The notes under the pieces were generated by a model that saw nothing but the letters and a program-made list of their open reading frames with translations, did not search any database and was not told where the DNA came from. From NCBI GenBank assembly GCA_947561585.1, contig CANNZV010003154.1, positions 1 to 64,000 of the forward strand: DNA of 64,000 nt, in the 5' to 3' direction. Of this stretch, positions 35,428 to 46,979 are shown piece after piece. The translations under genes were made by a program, and so were the position numbers. Numbering within the stretch: the stretch's first letter is position 1; each line of letters begins with the position of its first letter. This DNA is from Caprella mutica (lineage: Eukaryota; Arthropoda; Malacostraca; Amphipoda; Caprellidae).

Positions 35428-36720
35428 CACAAGGAAGAGGTACAGGAGGAGGATCACGTGAGGACCTTAAATAACTCGATATCCACTCCTAAATTAAGGG
35501 TAGAAATAAATAATAGAAAATATGATGCTCTCATTGATACAGGAGCTTCCATTTCATTAATAAATGAAGAGTTAGTACCTCAAAATTATTTAAGGAAAAC
35601 AAACCGTAGTGTGAAGGACGCTAGTGGTAATACGATTCCTATAGCAGGAAGCATAAAAGTGGGATTAATTACTCCTCAAGGACACTTTCCGGTGGAAATG
35701 TTGGTCTTAAGCAAGGTGAGCCCCGTAAAACAAATTATTGTTTTAGGGATGAATATATTAAATAATGCCCATTTGGATTTCTCGAATAATACTCTGATAT
35801 TTAATAAGAATAAGGGGTTACCCAAAGATATAAAGGATCCTGAAACAATGAGGATGAAAATATTAAACGAACAAATAATAGGAGTACGGAAGAAATTAGG
35901 AAACGTTCCAGTTGGAAATAATAATATTCACTTGGTAGAAGACGTAGAATTAGACCCAAATGCGGTAACAATAATGAATATAAGGGCACCAAGATGGTGC
36001 GTAGAAAATCAATGCATTGTGTTACATAAAACAGTGCACCACAAGAAAATGGTAGTATCAGCAAATGCAGTGACTCGGGTCACAAAAGGACAAATTACCG
36101 TCAATCTCATAAATTTGGATGACGAGAAGGTGAGGTTAGAACAGGGTACCCAGTTATGTACGGGCCAGCTGTTTAATGAAGAAGAATATCTGAACTCAGT
36201 CCAGGAGAAAGGAGAGAGAAATTACATGGACAAAGAAAAAGAATTCAAGGAACTCACAGAAGAGGAAATAAACTGCGGAGATACTACCATGAAGCCTCCG
36301 TTACTAACTCTCCTAAATACATTTAGGAAGGCGATCTGGAAGGAAGGAGAACCATTAGGACATTACAAGGGCGACCCTATGCCCATAACGCTCACCGACC
36401 CTAATACTAAAATCAATTTACCCCCCTACAGGATACCCCATGCAAGACAAGGACAGTTGGATGCGGTTATAAGGGATATGATCAAGCAAGGAGTAATTAT
36501 ACGATCAAAGTCATCGTATAACTCCCCGTTAATCATAGTTCCCAAGCCAGGGGGTGAAATTAGAGTCTGTATCGATTATCGTCAATTAAATAAAATAACC
36601 GAAATTATAACTTATCCAATTCCCAGAATTAGTGAATTATTTAACTCATTAGGAAATACTAACTGTATTACCTCTTTAGACCTTGCATCCGCTTTCCACC
36701 AGGTACCCATTAAGGCATAA
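35428..36720 (+). CDS. pol: Pol part 1: aspartic protease and N-terminal reverse transcriptase
   Basis: In the same frame as gag and directly after its TGA, with no further stop before 36718. The protease active site DTGAS is encoded near 35536. Reverse transcriptase starts with PYRIPHARQ, continues through NSPLIIVPKPGG and VCIDYRQLN, and reaches the first catalytic region SLDLASAFHQ. A TAA at 36718-36720 interrupts the frame between that motif and the YLDD box. No ATG is needed if it is made as a Gag-Pol fusion by readthrough of the TGA; that is an inference. Confidence 0.85.
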   Translation, partial: HKEEVQEEDHVRTLNNSISTPKLRVEINNRKYDALIDTGASISLINEELVPQNYLRKTNRSVKDASGNTIPIAGSIKVGLITPQGHFPVEMLVLSKVSPVKQIIVLGMNILNNAHLDFSNNTLIFNKNKGLPKDIKDPETMRMKILNEQIIGVRKKLGNVPVGNNNIHLVEDVELDPNAVTIMNIRAPRWCVENQCIVLHKTVHHKKMVVSANAVTRVTKGQITVNLINLDDEKVRLEQGTQLCTGQLFNEEEYLNSVQEKGERNYMDKEKEFKELTEEEINCGDTTMKPPLLTLLNTFRKAIWKEGEPLGHYKGDPMPITLTDPNTKINLPPYRIPHARQGQLDAVIRDMIKQGVIIRSKSSYNSPLIIVPKPGGEIRVCIDYRQLNKITEIITYPIPRISELFNSLGNTNCITSLDLASAFHQVPIKA

Positions 36721-39273
36721 GATCAGGAGAAAACAGCCTTTACGGCCTGTAATAGTAAGTATCAATATACGAGGATACCCTTTGGGTTAACCTCAGCCCC
36801 AGGTTTTTTTAGTAGAGTAATAAATGAGGTCTTGTTCGATCTCATCGGTCATGGTGTTTTAGTCTACCTAGATGATATAATCATCACAACAGCAGACAAG
36901 GTAAGTCATTTGGAAAAGATAGAGAAAGTATTAAAAAGGTTGACTGAAGCTAATTTGAAACTCAAAATAAAAAAGTGTAGGTTTTTTACACCCAGCGTGA
37001 AGTTCCTAGGGTACAATTTAACGTCAGAAGGGTTGAATCTAGACGAAGAGCGGATTAAGGACATCAGGGATTTACCATATCCTAAAGGTAAGCGACAATT
37101 ACAAGGGTTATTGGGAACCCTAAACTACTTTAGGGTTCTTGTGGCTAATTATGCCATTATAGCCGCTCCCTTGTATGAACTACTAAAGAAGAACGTCCGG
37201 TTCTTGTGGGAAGAGCGGCATTCTCTCGCGGTGGACGCACTAAAGGAGAAACTCTGCTCGGCTCCCATCTTGAAGATACCCGACTACCAGCGTCCCTTCT
37301 ACCTCCACACCGATGCTTCGTTAATAGGAATTTCTGCGTGTTTACTGCAAGAGCATAACGGATGGCTACACCCAGTATCCTTTGTATCAAGATGTTTAAC
37401 TGAGGCCCAGAGAAACTACTCAACTACAAAACGTGAGTGTATGGCCCTGTTATACGCCTTAAGAAAGTTTCATTATATCATCAAACTCTATGATCTCACC
37501 GCATTTACGGACCACAAACCCTTAATTGGAATATGTCAAAAGGTAACCAAGGATGCAGCCATCACTAGGTGGACTGCCGCTATCCAGGAATATGATGTAA
37601 AAATCAAATATTTACCTGGTAAGAGCAATATATTCGCGGATCTATTATCTAGATTAGTAGACGTGAATAAGGGATGTGTAGATGTCGCACAGGAATTGGA
37701 TGATGATTTCCACGAGAAGATCATCGAATTAAAGGAAGAAGAAGAAGAGACAACAGACGGAATTAACTCATTAATTCCTGTAGCAGTACCTTGGGATGAG
37801 AAGGAATTGAGAGAACATCAGAAAAGGGATGAAAGGTGCAGTGACTTGCGGGTAACTATGAAAAATGGCCTCGAAGAGTCAACCCAGAAATTATCAAATT
37901 TCAAGATAATGAATAAAATTATCTACGTTTATAGAAAATTGAAACGTGGAAATTCAGAGGAAGAAGTTCTGGTTCCATATATACCAGACTCCCTCATGGA
38001 AAAGGCGTTTGAACTTGTCCACGATAAAATAACAGCCGGTCACAAGAGTGCTCCCAGAACATTAAGGTTGTTCAAGAGGAACTTCTATAATTACAAGGAA
38101 AGGGAGTTCATTGAGAATAAGGCAAAAAATTGTACTAAGTGCATTAGGGCAAAGGGAATAGCCCAACCAATACCCATAGCTAAATATCCTATTCCTCCGA
38201 GACCTTTCACTGCGCTCAGTTCAGATATCCTGGGTCCACTTCCCATCACGGAATTTGGGAAAAGGTATGTTTTAGTTCTTAGGGATTTTACTACAAGATA
38301 CTCTGTATTTTACTCCTTAGCCTCTAAGGACAGTAGTGCTGTAATAGCAGCCCTTAGAAATTTCATATCTCATTACGGAACCTTCGAGACACTACTGACA
38401 GATAATGCCCAAGAATTTCGAAGTGACGAGTTAAGGAAATTTTTAAGATTTTATGGAATAAGGAAAAAGGAGATAGTTGTATATCAACCCAGCTCGCAAG
38501 GACTATCGGAGCGTATAAATCGTGAATTAAATAAGTTGATTAGAATTTACGTTGAAGATGCTGCTAGGAATGATTGGGATCTCTTTTTACCAACGTTACA
38601 GTTAACGGTGAATAACACTTATAATAATGTGTTGGGAGAAACCCCATTTTTTGCGCTGTATGGATACGATAGCTTCACTGTAGCTTTCAAGTCTCCTAAA
38701 TTCAATTATGGGGAAGATTATCTGTCTATGCACTTGAATAAAGTATCCCAAGTCCGACAATATTGCCGCCAATATCTATTGAAATCGCAGGATGAATATA
38801 CGAGTTGGACATATCGAAATAGAAGGGATAAGACCATAGAGGTTGGCGATCGAGTTTTCGCTAACCTCAAAAAATATAAACAGCAAGGAAAACTAGAGTT
38901 CCCCATCTCGGGCCCATTTGTAGTCACAAAGGCGGAAGGACGTGCATACAATATCAAGGACAAAGTCACCAAGGAAACTTATGTGGTCCATCCAGATAAA
39001 CTAATCTTAGGGTTACAAGTTCCCACAGGTAATATTCCCACAGGTAATATTCCCACAGGTAATATTTCCACAGGTCAGGATCCCTCAGCCAACGGAATTA
39101 ATCTCCAAGGTCAAGCGGGTGTTACCTCGGATGAACCATTAACAGGGAAAGACATCACAGGTGTGAAGCTGGATAATAACCCTAATTCTAATAACACTAA
39201 TATCGTGACTAACGCTAAATCACGTGAAATAACAACTGGTCAAAGGAGATACAATCTTAGGCCAAGGAATTAA
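36721..39273 (+). CDS. pol: Pol part 2: reverse transcriptase palm, RNase H, integrase
   Basis: Same frame as part 1, after the TAA. Numbered from codon 36832: YLDD (12-15) is the polymerase catalytic box; RNase H shows TDAS (160-163) and DHKPL (227-231); integrase has an HHCC zinc module (H397, H404, C434, C437) and a DD35E core (D465, D524, E560). A GPF-type C-terminal module follows near residue 690. The tail contains four 15-bp units encoding a VPTGNI-like repeat (39028-39074). The order protease-RT-RNase H-integrase is Gypsy-type (Ty3). It ends with TAA. All catalytic residues I can check are present, so the TAA upstream is the main defect. Confidence 0.92.
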   Translation, partial: DQEKTAFTACNSKYQYTRIPFGLTSAPGFFSRVINEVLFDLIGHGVLVYLDDIIITTADKVSHLEKIEKVLKRLTEANLKLKIKKCRFFTPSVKFLGYNLTSEGLNLDEERIKDIRDLPYPKGKRQLQGLLGTLNYFRVLVANYAIIAAPLYELLKKNVRFLWEERHSLAVDALKEKLCSAPILKIPDYQRPFYLHTDASLIGISACLLQEHNGWLHPVSFVSRCLTEAQRNYSTTKRECMALLYALRKFHYIIKLYDLTAFTDHKPLIGICQKVTKDAAITRWTAAIQEYDVKIKYLPGKSNIFADLLSRLVDVNKGCVDVAQELDDDFHEKIIELKEEEEETTDGINSLIPVAVPWDEKELREHQKRDERCSDLRVTMKNGLEESTQKLSNFKIMNKIIYVYRKLKRGNSEEEVLVPYIPDSLMEKAFELVHDKITAGHKSAPRTLRLFKRNFYNYKEREFIENKAKNCTKCIRAKGIAQPIPIAKYPIPPRPFTALSSDILGPLPITEFGKRYVLVLRDFTTRYSVFYSLASKDSSAVIAALRNFISHYGTFETLLTDNAQEFRSDELRKFLRFYGIRKKEIVVYQPSSQGLSERINRELNKLIRIYVEDAARNDWDLFLPTLQLTVNNTYNNVLGETPFFALYGYDSFTVAFKSPKFNYGEDYLSMHLNKVSQVRQYCRQYLLKSQDEYTSWTYRNRRDKTIEVGDRVFANLKKYKQQGKLEFPISGPFVVTKAEGRAYNIKDKVTKETYVVHPDKLILGLQVPTGNIPTGNIPTGNISTGQDPSANGINLQGQAGVTSDEPLTGKDITGVKLDNNPNSNNTNIVTNAKSREITTGQRRYNLRPRN

Positions 39274-39465
39274 CAATTAACAAAAAGAAAAAAAAAGAAA
39301 AGGGAGATGCATGTGGAATTAATTAAATTAAGTATACTAACAAGTTATTATTACTATTGAACTAACAATGTTAGAATTAATAAAAATAATATGGGATTGT
39401 TAGGAATGACGTAAATAGATGTTTAGAATAGAATCTAAAATTATGGTAATTAATTAAGAGGAACT

Positions 39466-39479
39466 ATTTTATTTCTCAG
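39466..39479 (+). promoter_or_regulatory. Candidate splice acceptor for env mRNA
   Basis: The pyrimidine-rich stretch TATTTTATTTCTCAG ends in AG at 39478-39479, seven bases before the env ATG. Errantiviruses make env from a spliced subgenomic RNA, so the position fits. The donor was not identified. Confidence 0.55.
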
Positions 39480-39485
39480 GAGAAC

Positions 39486-40562
39486 ATGAACACTGTCCGC
39501 ATTTTTCTGATAGCCGCAGCGCTACTTAAAGTAACGGCGCCATTAGAAAGGGAAAGTAGTTCTCCAATAGTTAAAATAGCATGGTCAGGACAAGCAAGAG
39601 TGACGGGAGCTTATCTCATTTCTCCTATAAGATTAGATTTTATTGACAATATATGTGATCAACTCATCTCAAATTTACAAGTAACTGCCGATTTTATATC
39701 AGCATTAATTTCATCTGAATTACTAGGTAAGGCAGAAAAGGACCTAGGGTTCATCAGGAGAACAAGTTTCTTATTACATAAAATAGAAGCAACATATGTA
39801 GAAATATTAAATTACCTAGAGAATAGTTTAATTTGTACAAATCAAACCTTGATAAAATTGTCTGAAAAATATAATGGTTTTAAAACCATCCTTGATCCCA
39901 TTTGGATGAACCTTACGACCTTAGATGCTGGGAAACCGGCTCAGATTCTGACTCAAGCTTATTTAGGCAAACGACCCTCTGTTATTCGACCATCACCAGA
40001 CCAACAGGTTTTCTTAGGTACTGTAGCCGTAGGCACTATCGGATTGATCGGAGGAAGCTTGATAGGAACTTTGTTTGGTGGTAAAGATAACACCGAAGAA
40101 AAAATAAACTCTCTAAATCAGAACATCCAAACTTTAAATTCAAAAATAAGAATCACAAATGAACGTATAGACATAATTTCTAGAAATCTAACATTAAGTG
40201 TGCAAAATATAAAATTGATTTTAGAAAGCATGACTGAATTGAATAAGAAAACCCAATCTGCATACACAGTCCAATGGAATTTAAATCAGTTAAAACAAGC
40301 GGCAACTAACTTGCTTATTTTATTCAGAATTGCCGATAATAGTATAACACTACTACGATCTGGTCATTTAAATACCGATCTACTAAATTTAGATGCATTC
40401 AGGAAAGTCATTGAGGAAGGCTTAAAATACTATGTTGGATTACAATTCCCAGTTAAAATAACAAGGGAAAACATTCCCGAAATTATTTCCCTACTCAAAT
40501 TAAGGCATCTGCAACAAAACAAATTTATTATTACAATTCCATTGGTCGAGTTGACAGAGTAA
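39486..40562 (+). pseudogene. env: Env-like fusion glycoprotein, N-terminal part (broken)
   Basis: 358 codons from an ATG. A hydrophobic N-terminal segment (about residues 4-18) resembles a signal peptide. A Gly-rich hydrophobic stretch at 176-199 looks like an internal fusion peptide and is followed by a heptad-rich region (about 204-260) likely to form a coiled coil, with NXT/S glycosylation sites. This layout matches the baculovirus F-like env of insect errantiviruses. I see no canonical basic furin site directly before the hydrophobic stretch. The frame stops at 40560-40562. The C-terminal half continues in another frame from about 40573. Confidence 0.75.
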
Positions 40563-40572
40563 TAGGGTTTAA

Positions 40573-41712
40573 ACGTTAGTACCACATCCAATCAAACTTT
40601 CCTCCGGTTCAATAATGATAGCTGAATTAGACGATGTAATTTTAGTAAATAAGTATGAATACATAGTCTTAAGTTCTAAGTCTGTAAATTCTATTAATGA
40701 TGAACTCCATGTTATTGATGATATATTTCCCATCTGGAATCTTAACCATAATTCATGTTCATATGCAGGATATATTGGAAATGTAGATGATGTGTTAATG
40801 TTATGTAATTTTAAGAAATTAGGTAATCCCACAGGTATCTATTTAACAAATACTCCACAAAATAGATTGTTGTATGTTTCTGAGCCAACGCCCATTAAAT
40901 TAGATTGTCCTGAGACTCGCATTAAAGATACTATAGAAGGCTTAACCTTTATCCCTAAAGAATGCGATTTAACCTCAAATGAAGTAAGATGGCCTGCTTT
41001 GTTAACACAAGATATTGACTTAGAAGAACTAGTAGGAAACTCAGGAAAGGGAAGGACTTTCGACATCACTTCCTTGCCTCCCTTCATTTTAAATGAAACC
41101 CAACCTTTACATGAGTCTATAAAAAATCAAATTGATAAACTTCCTTCAGAAGATGATAAATTTACCTTTGATTTCGATACTTATGATATCTCTTTGGAAC
41201 AGGTTACTTCATATTCAATAGTAGCTTATGGGGGAGTAACGATAATAGTCATCCTTCATTCAATACTATTAGCCATCATATTCTTACCAAAAATTCGAAA
41301 TTGGTTTATAATTAGAAAGAGAAACAAGGGAAGTCGAGATGAATCAATTGAATTGGGAATACGGAAGGGTATTAAAAAACGACTCCCCAAATCACCACGT
41401 GACTCATTAAAGCTTTCATTTAGAAAGGGGTTTGGTAAGGCTAGAGAGATGTCCAGTAGGTGGTCTAGTAGAAGTAAAGACTCCATTGCTAGCTCACTAA
41501 GATCTGCGGCTGATAGTACACGTGCTAGTAGCCGTAAGTGGAGACAAAAAGGGAGTAACTGGTTATCTCCAGACACTAAACTGGAACCTCCAACTGTAGT
41601 AAATGTAGCCACTAATACCCCATATCATAGGAAAGTGTATCCGTTGTCCTTAAATTCAACATCCTCCAATAATGAGCAAGGGCACAGAAACATACCAATT
41701 CCATCTTTTTAA
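40573..41712 (+). pseudogene. env: Env-like glycoprotein, C-terminal part (different frame)
   Basis: Open from 40573 (first ATG 40615) to 41712, in a frame shifted from the N-terminal part. It carries several Cys residues, NXT sites, a single membrane-spanning segment at about residues 200-225 counted from 40615, and a long basic, Ser/Arg-rich tail of about 140 residues. A stop in this frame at 40570-40572 lies upstream. So at least one frameshift and one stop, between about 40555 and 40575, separate the halves, and a single full-length Env cannot be made from this copy. Confidence 0.75.
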
Positions 41713-42167
41713 TGTCAAAATTGTAAAATTATATTCTAGATTATTGATTAAAATTGATTATATTGATTACTATGATTAGTAGGTAGCATACTCTTATATT
41801 CTTGTCTTCTTACTCAAGTATATTCTATCTTTTGATTGTATAATCATAGTCTTAATTACTCATATTGATTTAGCAAGTTAACTATATATAATCATAATTG
41901 TATTATGTTCTTGGGTTTTCATGGTGATAAAGTAATTAGGACATAAGGAAAAACAATTTGTATCTCTAGGATATATTCAGTATATTATTACAATGTATCT
42001 ACACCATTAATAAAATCTTATACATAGAATTTGATAGTATGCCTAAAACATAGAATGAATTAGCTAACGTATGACCTTGTATGTATGATAACTCGACTCA
42101 TAGTTGTATGGTATTATACCATTGTTAGACGTTGTTAGAAAGTAAAATCTGAGAATTTCACTATTTT
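41713..42167 (+). other. Non-coding stretch between env and polypurine tract
   Basis: AT-rich, no gene seen. Confidence 0.6.
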
Positions 42168-42180
42168 GGAGGTGGAGGGG
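42168..42180 (+). promoter_or_regulatory. Polypurine tract of env-bearing element
   Basis: GGAGGTGGAGGGG (42168-42180), pure purine apart from one T, directly before the 3' LTR. Confidence 0.9.
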
Positions 42181-43099
42181 TGTTAGAAATTGAACGATAT
42201 AACGAATATTATATATTTATATAATATTAGACTGTGTGTTCAACTCTAACTATATATCCTATTTGAATATATTATTATTATATATTGAACATTATATTAT
42301 ATTATATTATATTATATTATATTATATTATATTATATTAAATATATTATTACATATATTGAATATTATATTATACTGTATTGTATTATACTATTGAATAT
42401 TATACTTATATTATATTACGTGCAATCTGAGACTATGTGTACGAGTCGATTAACTTTTACCTAAATTCTTTATAAGGATTAACTTACAATATCTGAATAG
42501 TATCTTGATTGCAAATGTTATAAGAAGGTGAATAAATAAGGATTTGAACTATCATTACCTATCATAAAAGTTGGCTATGCACAATTATCTATCTGTTCTG
42601 TCGGAGGAGAGGATATAAATTCACCAAATTCATTGGATTAAAGATCACGAAGACTTATAAAAACTCATTAGAGTATTACTTTGTATTACATTAGATACTG
42701 TAACCAAGGACTTTAAAATCTAGCAAAAACTTGTTGCATAGTGGATTTTCGCTCCCTTCTATTCCCTGAGATCCCAGTATAAAAGACTGTGGATTCCAAA
42801 GAACCACGTTCTTATCGTAACTGAGTCTCTTCGCTGTGCATCTAGCACTATTCCTTCCGTCCGTTCCGAATCCTCTTATCCGTAATCGGTATATATTGTG
42901 CATAGAACATAGTATGTTTTTAAACTGTGCGTGAACAAAATCTGTATCTTGTAATCCTGTACTTAATATTTTGAGAATAGTAATTCTAAGAGATATATAG
43001 AGTTGTTTCATTTTCCCGATAACTTAGGGAAATAAATTTAACTCATTGAATTAAAACTAGGGTCAGAAAAACACACTGACCAGCAAGCTAGTTCTAAAA
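42181..43099 (+). repeat. 3' LTR of env-bearing element
   Basis: 919 bp, partner of 31385-32278. Most of the length difference is an expansion of ATTAT units near 42290-42340. It is followed by the ATGAT target-site duplication, then by the reverse transcriptase of the CR1-like element on the minus strand. Confidence 0.93.
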
Positions 43100-44661
43100 A
43101 TGATTTTGTCCAGTCGGTTCTTGAATGACTCGACAGATGGCGCGTTGACCACCTCCCGAGGGAGGGCATTCCAAACACTGCACACCTTCACGGTCATCAA
43201 GTCCCTGAACTTGTTTGTGCGGAACCGAGGTACATCCAGTTTGTACCCATGGTTCCGAGTCGGGTTCATGTTGAACGAGAAGATCGCCGTGGGATCAAGG
43301 TTGCTATGACCCCTGACGATCTTGAAGGTCTCGATCAACTGTCCACGGAGTCGACGTTGCTCAAGGGTCAGAAGGTTGAGGTCTTGCAACCGCCTATCAT
43401 AACCCTTGTTCCTAATCTCCGGGACCAACTTGGTCGCCCTGGCCTGGACTCGCTCCAGGCGCTCCACGTCACAACGGTACGTGGGAGACCAGAACTGCAC
43501 GGCATATTCCAAAAGTGGACGAACCAGCGACTTGTACAGGGTCATCACCGTATGCCTATTACGGTGTATAAAGACCCTCTTGATGTACCCTAGGATCTTT
43601 TGAGCTTTCCTCTCGGCAGCGACACACTGTGCATTAAACTTAAACTCGGAGGTCATAACCACTCCAAGGTCAAGCTCTCTATGCGTAGGAGAAACTGGCG
43701 AACCAAGGAGACTGTAGGCGGCGCGGGCGTTCTGCACACCAACATGCAAGACGCTACACTTGCTAGTGTTGAATGGCATCTGCCACTGCTCCGACCACTC
43801 CCCGATCCGTGCCAAATCCCTCCTCAGTTCAGCCACCGCCTGAGGGTTCGCAGCGTCGACACCGAGTTTGGTGTCATCGGCAAACTTACTCATCTTCGAA
43901 ATGATCCCAGAGTCAATGTCGTTTATGTATATCAGGAAAAGCAGAGGTCCTAGAACTGATCCTTGTGGCACTCCGCTGGTCACTCGTGACCAGTCAGAAG
44001 GTGTGCCTCCAATGACAGTCCTCTGCCTCCTGTTCGACAGCCATGCCTCAATCCAGTCGGCCACCTTGCCGACGATGCCGAGCGCTCGTACCTTAGCCAT
44101 CAATCTACGGTGTGGGACTTTGTCAAAGGCCTTTTGGAAGTCGAGGTACACGACATCCACAGACCCTGACCTGTCATAGGCACCGAAGACCGAGTGGTAG
44201 AACTCCAGCAAATTTGTGAGGCATGATCTGCCAGCTCTAAACCCATGTTGAGAATCAGTCAGTAGTTCATTCCGATCCAGGTGGGCCACCGCCCTGTCCT
44301 TAATCAAGGACTCAAACACCTTCCCCGGAACGGAAGTCAGACTAACGGGTCTGAAATTACTGGCCTGATCCTCAGGACCCTTCTTATGGATGGGACAGAC
44401 GTTCGCTGACCTCCAGTCAAGCGGAACTTCCCCACTCTCCATTGAGGCTCTGAACATTTGACACAAGTGGGGTGCCAACGCACTACCCACGGATCTCATC
44501 ACCTTAGGCAAGAAATCGTCAGGTCCAGGCGCCTTATAAGGGTCCAAGCGGTTGAGCTTTTCGAGAACTTCATCTGTCGTTATAGAAACATCCTCAAGTG
44601 GCTCACCCCCCTCATACGTGATGATAGGGAGTGGTTGCCCAGCAGGGTGGCACTTCTAAGG
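43100..44661 (-). pseudogene. CR1-like reverse transcriptase domain
   Basis: Reverse transcriptase of the minus-strand non-LTR element. Counting from the Met codon at 44547: APGPDD (6-11), GFRAGRSC (101-108), LDFQKAFDKV (134-143), GVPQGSVLGP (191-200) and the catalytic FADD (221-224). These are CR1/L2-type motifs. The thumb and C-terminal region run to SFKNRLDKII at 43100, where the env-bearing LTR element interrupts the last codons; any frame beyond this reads LTR sequence. At the N-terminal side the frame extends a further ~38 codons to a TAG just before 44662, where the 13.3-kb element begins. The domain itself is free of stops, so it was recently active. Confidence 0.92.
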
Positions 44662-44665
44662 TTAG

Positions 44666-45180
44666 AAATTGTATAGTTACCAACACTAAGAGTATAGTTT
44701 TTGAAATATATGTTCTAAAGTTATAATTCTAAGAATATACAATATTGCGAATAAGAAAATAAAAATATTGACTATTATGGTTATGTTTTTTAGAATAATG
44801 TTTATAAAAATTCGATTCTTAAATATAGTTTTTTAAAGTTATAACATTCTAAAAAACCTAATTTTAACGAATAATAGTATAAAAATAATGTATTCACCGA
44901 ATATGATTTTAAGGTTATAAAACAAAAGGTTACTGGTTATAAAAATACGACAAATAAGAATAATGAACTACCGCATAAAATTGTAACGTCTAAACTTTTA
45001 AGAATATTGTTCCTTGCCGATAAGTTGTTTGGGATATTGTGTACTAAAGTTACTAGCTCACTGATTGGCTATGGAAGCATATGATTGGCCAATAAGAGAC
45101 AAGTACTGTGAGTTATTTGAAAATGAATATAAGTGAAATTTAGCACAAACAGCAACAGCGCTTCATAAATTGAGTTGATA
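44666..45180 (+). repeat. Left terminal inverted repeat of 13.3-kb element
   Basis: AT-rich outer half, more conserved inner half ending in the 37-bp block. Pairs with 57445-57983. Confidence 0.7.
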
Positions 45181-46752
45181 TTTGAATGAAAATTTCAAAA
45201 GGAATCAGGTTTATTATGCTCATTTTAATTTAGATTCAGATTGAATATGATTATTATATATACATTATACAAGGTTATCTCAATTAATCTTTTGGTAAGT
45301 TTGCCTAGATATTTATATAAAATAGGTATACCAATAATCGTTTTGATAACGGATTTTTTTTAAATCCGAATATAAAGTTATCAATCATTATCTTCTTATT
45401 TCTGTATAAAGGGGTTTAATTATTCAATTTCAATTGCATTCGATATATCTTCTATTTAATTTTACCCTTTACAAGTGTCATATTGTTAGGTACGTACGTA
45501 CGTACCTACGTCTGAAATCAAAACGATATCAGATCTTCCTCTATAACTAATGTTTGATTGTGGTAAATGAATTTCAATAAAATAAAAGTGAACTCTAGGT
45601 TGTTGAAGCCTGAAATATTATAATTTCAAATTTAGCACACTAAATAAGTAAATTAGTGTATGTTAATGCACCTACCGTACGTTCAGTACCTAACTATTAC
45701 TGAAAAAATAACTAGGCATTAATATTATTTAATGTTTTAATATTTTTTTATGTCTACACATAGTCTTTCTCCAAGATAGGTATGTTTATTCTTATTAAAA
45801 TATCAGTTTTGCAAATATTAATGATTATTTGTATCTTACAAAGTAAAATGACGAAATTTGTTCAATTCAAGGTGACGGTACAATATATAAAATAAATATA
45901 GTAGTATTACTATGTCAAATAGGCATTCATTTCTTGTGTTTCTTTAATGTCTACACAAAGTCTTTCTTTATTAAGTGTCGATTCTTATTAAGATGTTATC
46001 TTTGCAAATATTTAATTATTAATTGTAGCTTATAAAGTGAAATGATGAAATTTGTTCACTTAAGGATGACGGTCAAATTTCAAAAATATATAGGTAAACT
46101 GTATAATTTACTGAAAAGTAACTAGGCAGTCTCTTCTTGATATTCTTTAATTTCTACTCAAAGTCTTTCTTTATGAACTTTTATTCTTATTGAGATACTA
46201 TCTTTGACAATTTTTAAGTCTAAGATTTTAAGTCCTCTTATGGATTATTTGAAGATTACCTAAAAAGTGAACTGATGAAATTTGTTCTTTTAGCGTTCAC
46301 GTGATCTTTATTTCTGCAAATAGGTATGAGCTGGTAGAGCAAGTTTCACGCATACAAAGATTTTTTTAATTCATAATTAGTTTATAATAACTTTAATTTA
46401 AATTATTTTAAATTTTTATTAGACACTAATATTTCAGCATCATAATTGTGGAATTTTTAAATAATTTGAGATGAGTTATTTAACGCCAAGTTCTTTGTGT
46501 GAACGAGTTGACACACTAAACAGCACCACATAAATTGACGAAAAAAACACTTTACATCTTAATATTATTAAATTTTTCAGATGGTCTTTCCTTATGATCC
46601 GTTTATTATTATTTAAAGATATTAGTAAGCATATATTTAGTGTAATTTATATAGTGGAATAAAGAAAAATGTCTATAAATAATACATGCGTTTGTATGGT
46701 CAGCTATACTCAGTAGGTAGGTAGGTACGGTAGGTAGGTAGGTAGGGCCGTA
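45181..46752. other. Non-coding interior of 13.3-kb element
   Basis: AT-rich with short GTAC and GTAGG microsatellite tracts (near 45490 and 46712-46745), and loosely repeated segments around GTCTTTCT and GAAATTTGTTCA (45760-46300, about three diverged copies). No gene seen. Confidence 0.5.
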
Positions 46753-46979
46753 GGGTAAGTTACGAATTATCGGTCAGTGTCACATCTTCGATCAAATAAG
46801 ATAAGAAAAACCCATAGCATAATAATACTAATTATTTTATTATAGCTGTTGATATCTGTGATAGCTGCAGGTATCATGGATACCAATTAAAATGAAAGTA
46901 AAATAATTATTATTACATACATAGTTTTTTTATTTTATGACCGAAGATGTGGGACTGACCGATAATTTTTAACTTACCC
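46753..46979. mobile_element. 227-bp MITE with TA target duplication
   Basis: The ends share GGGTAAGTTA followed by AATTATCGGTCAGT and CACATCTTCG in inverted orientation (about 40 bp, few mismatches). TA flanks both sides (46751-46752 and 46980-46981), consistent with a Tc1/mariner-type non-autonomous element. No frame inside. Confidence 0.75.

Larger units (their letters stand above)
31385..43099 (+). mobile_element. Env-bearing Gypsy/errantivirus-like LTR element
   Basis: 11.7 kb with LTRs 31385-32278 and 42181-43099, perfect 5-bp target-site duplication ATGAT (31380-31384 and 43100-43104), tRNA-Lys-type primer site, long repeat-bearing leader, gag with zinc knuckles, pol in Gypsy order (protease, reverse transcriptase, RNase H, integrase), an env-like region preceded by a splice-acceptor-like site, and a polypurine tract. 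The LTRs differ at about 4-5 positions plus an ATTAT microsatellite length change, so the insertion is young. Even so, pol has an in-frame stop and env is broken, so this copy is not intact. Confidence 0.95.

Noticed and set aside
43063..43099. C-terminal extension of the CR1-like ORF into LTR sequence
   Set aside because: These codons are the edge of the inserted 3' LTR. The true last codons and stop are at 31364-31379.
43100..44200. Plus-strand frames opposite the CR1-like reverse transcriptase
   Set aside because: The minus-strand frame carries all catalytic motifs. The plus-strand frames have no domain and are complements of it.
44656..44666. 8-bp target duplication for the 13.3-kb element
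   Set aside because: Flanking sequences do not match over 8 bp; only TTAG is shared, so I kept the 4-bp candidate at moderate confidence.
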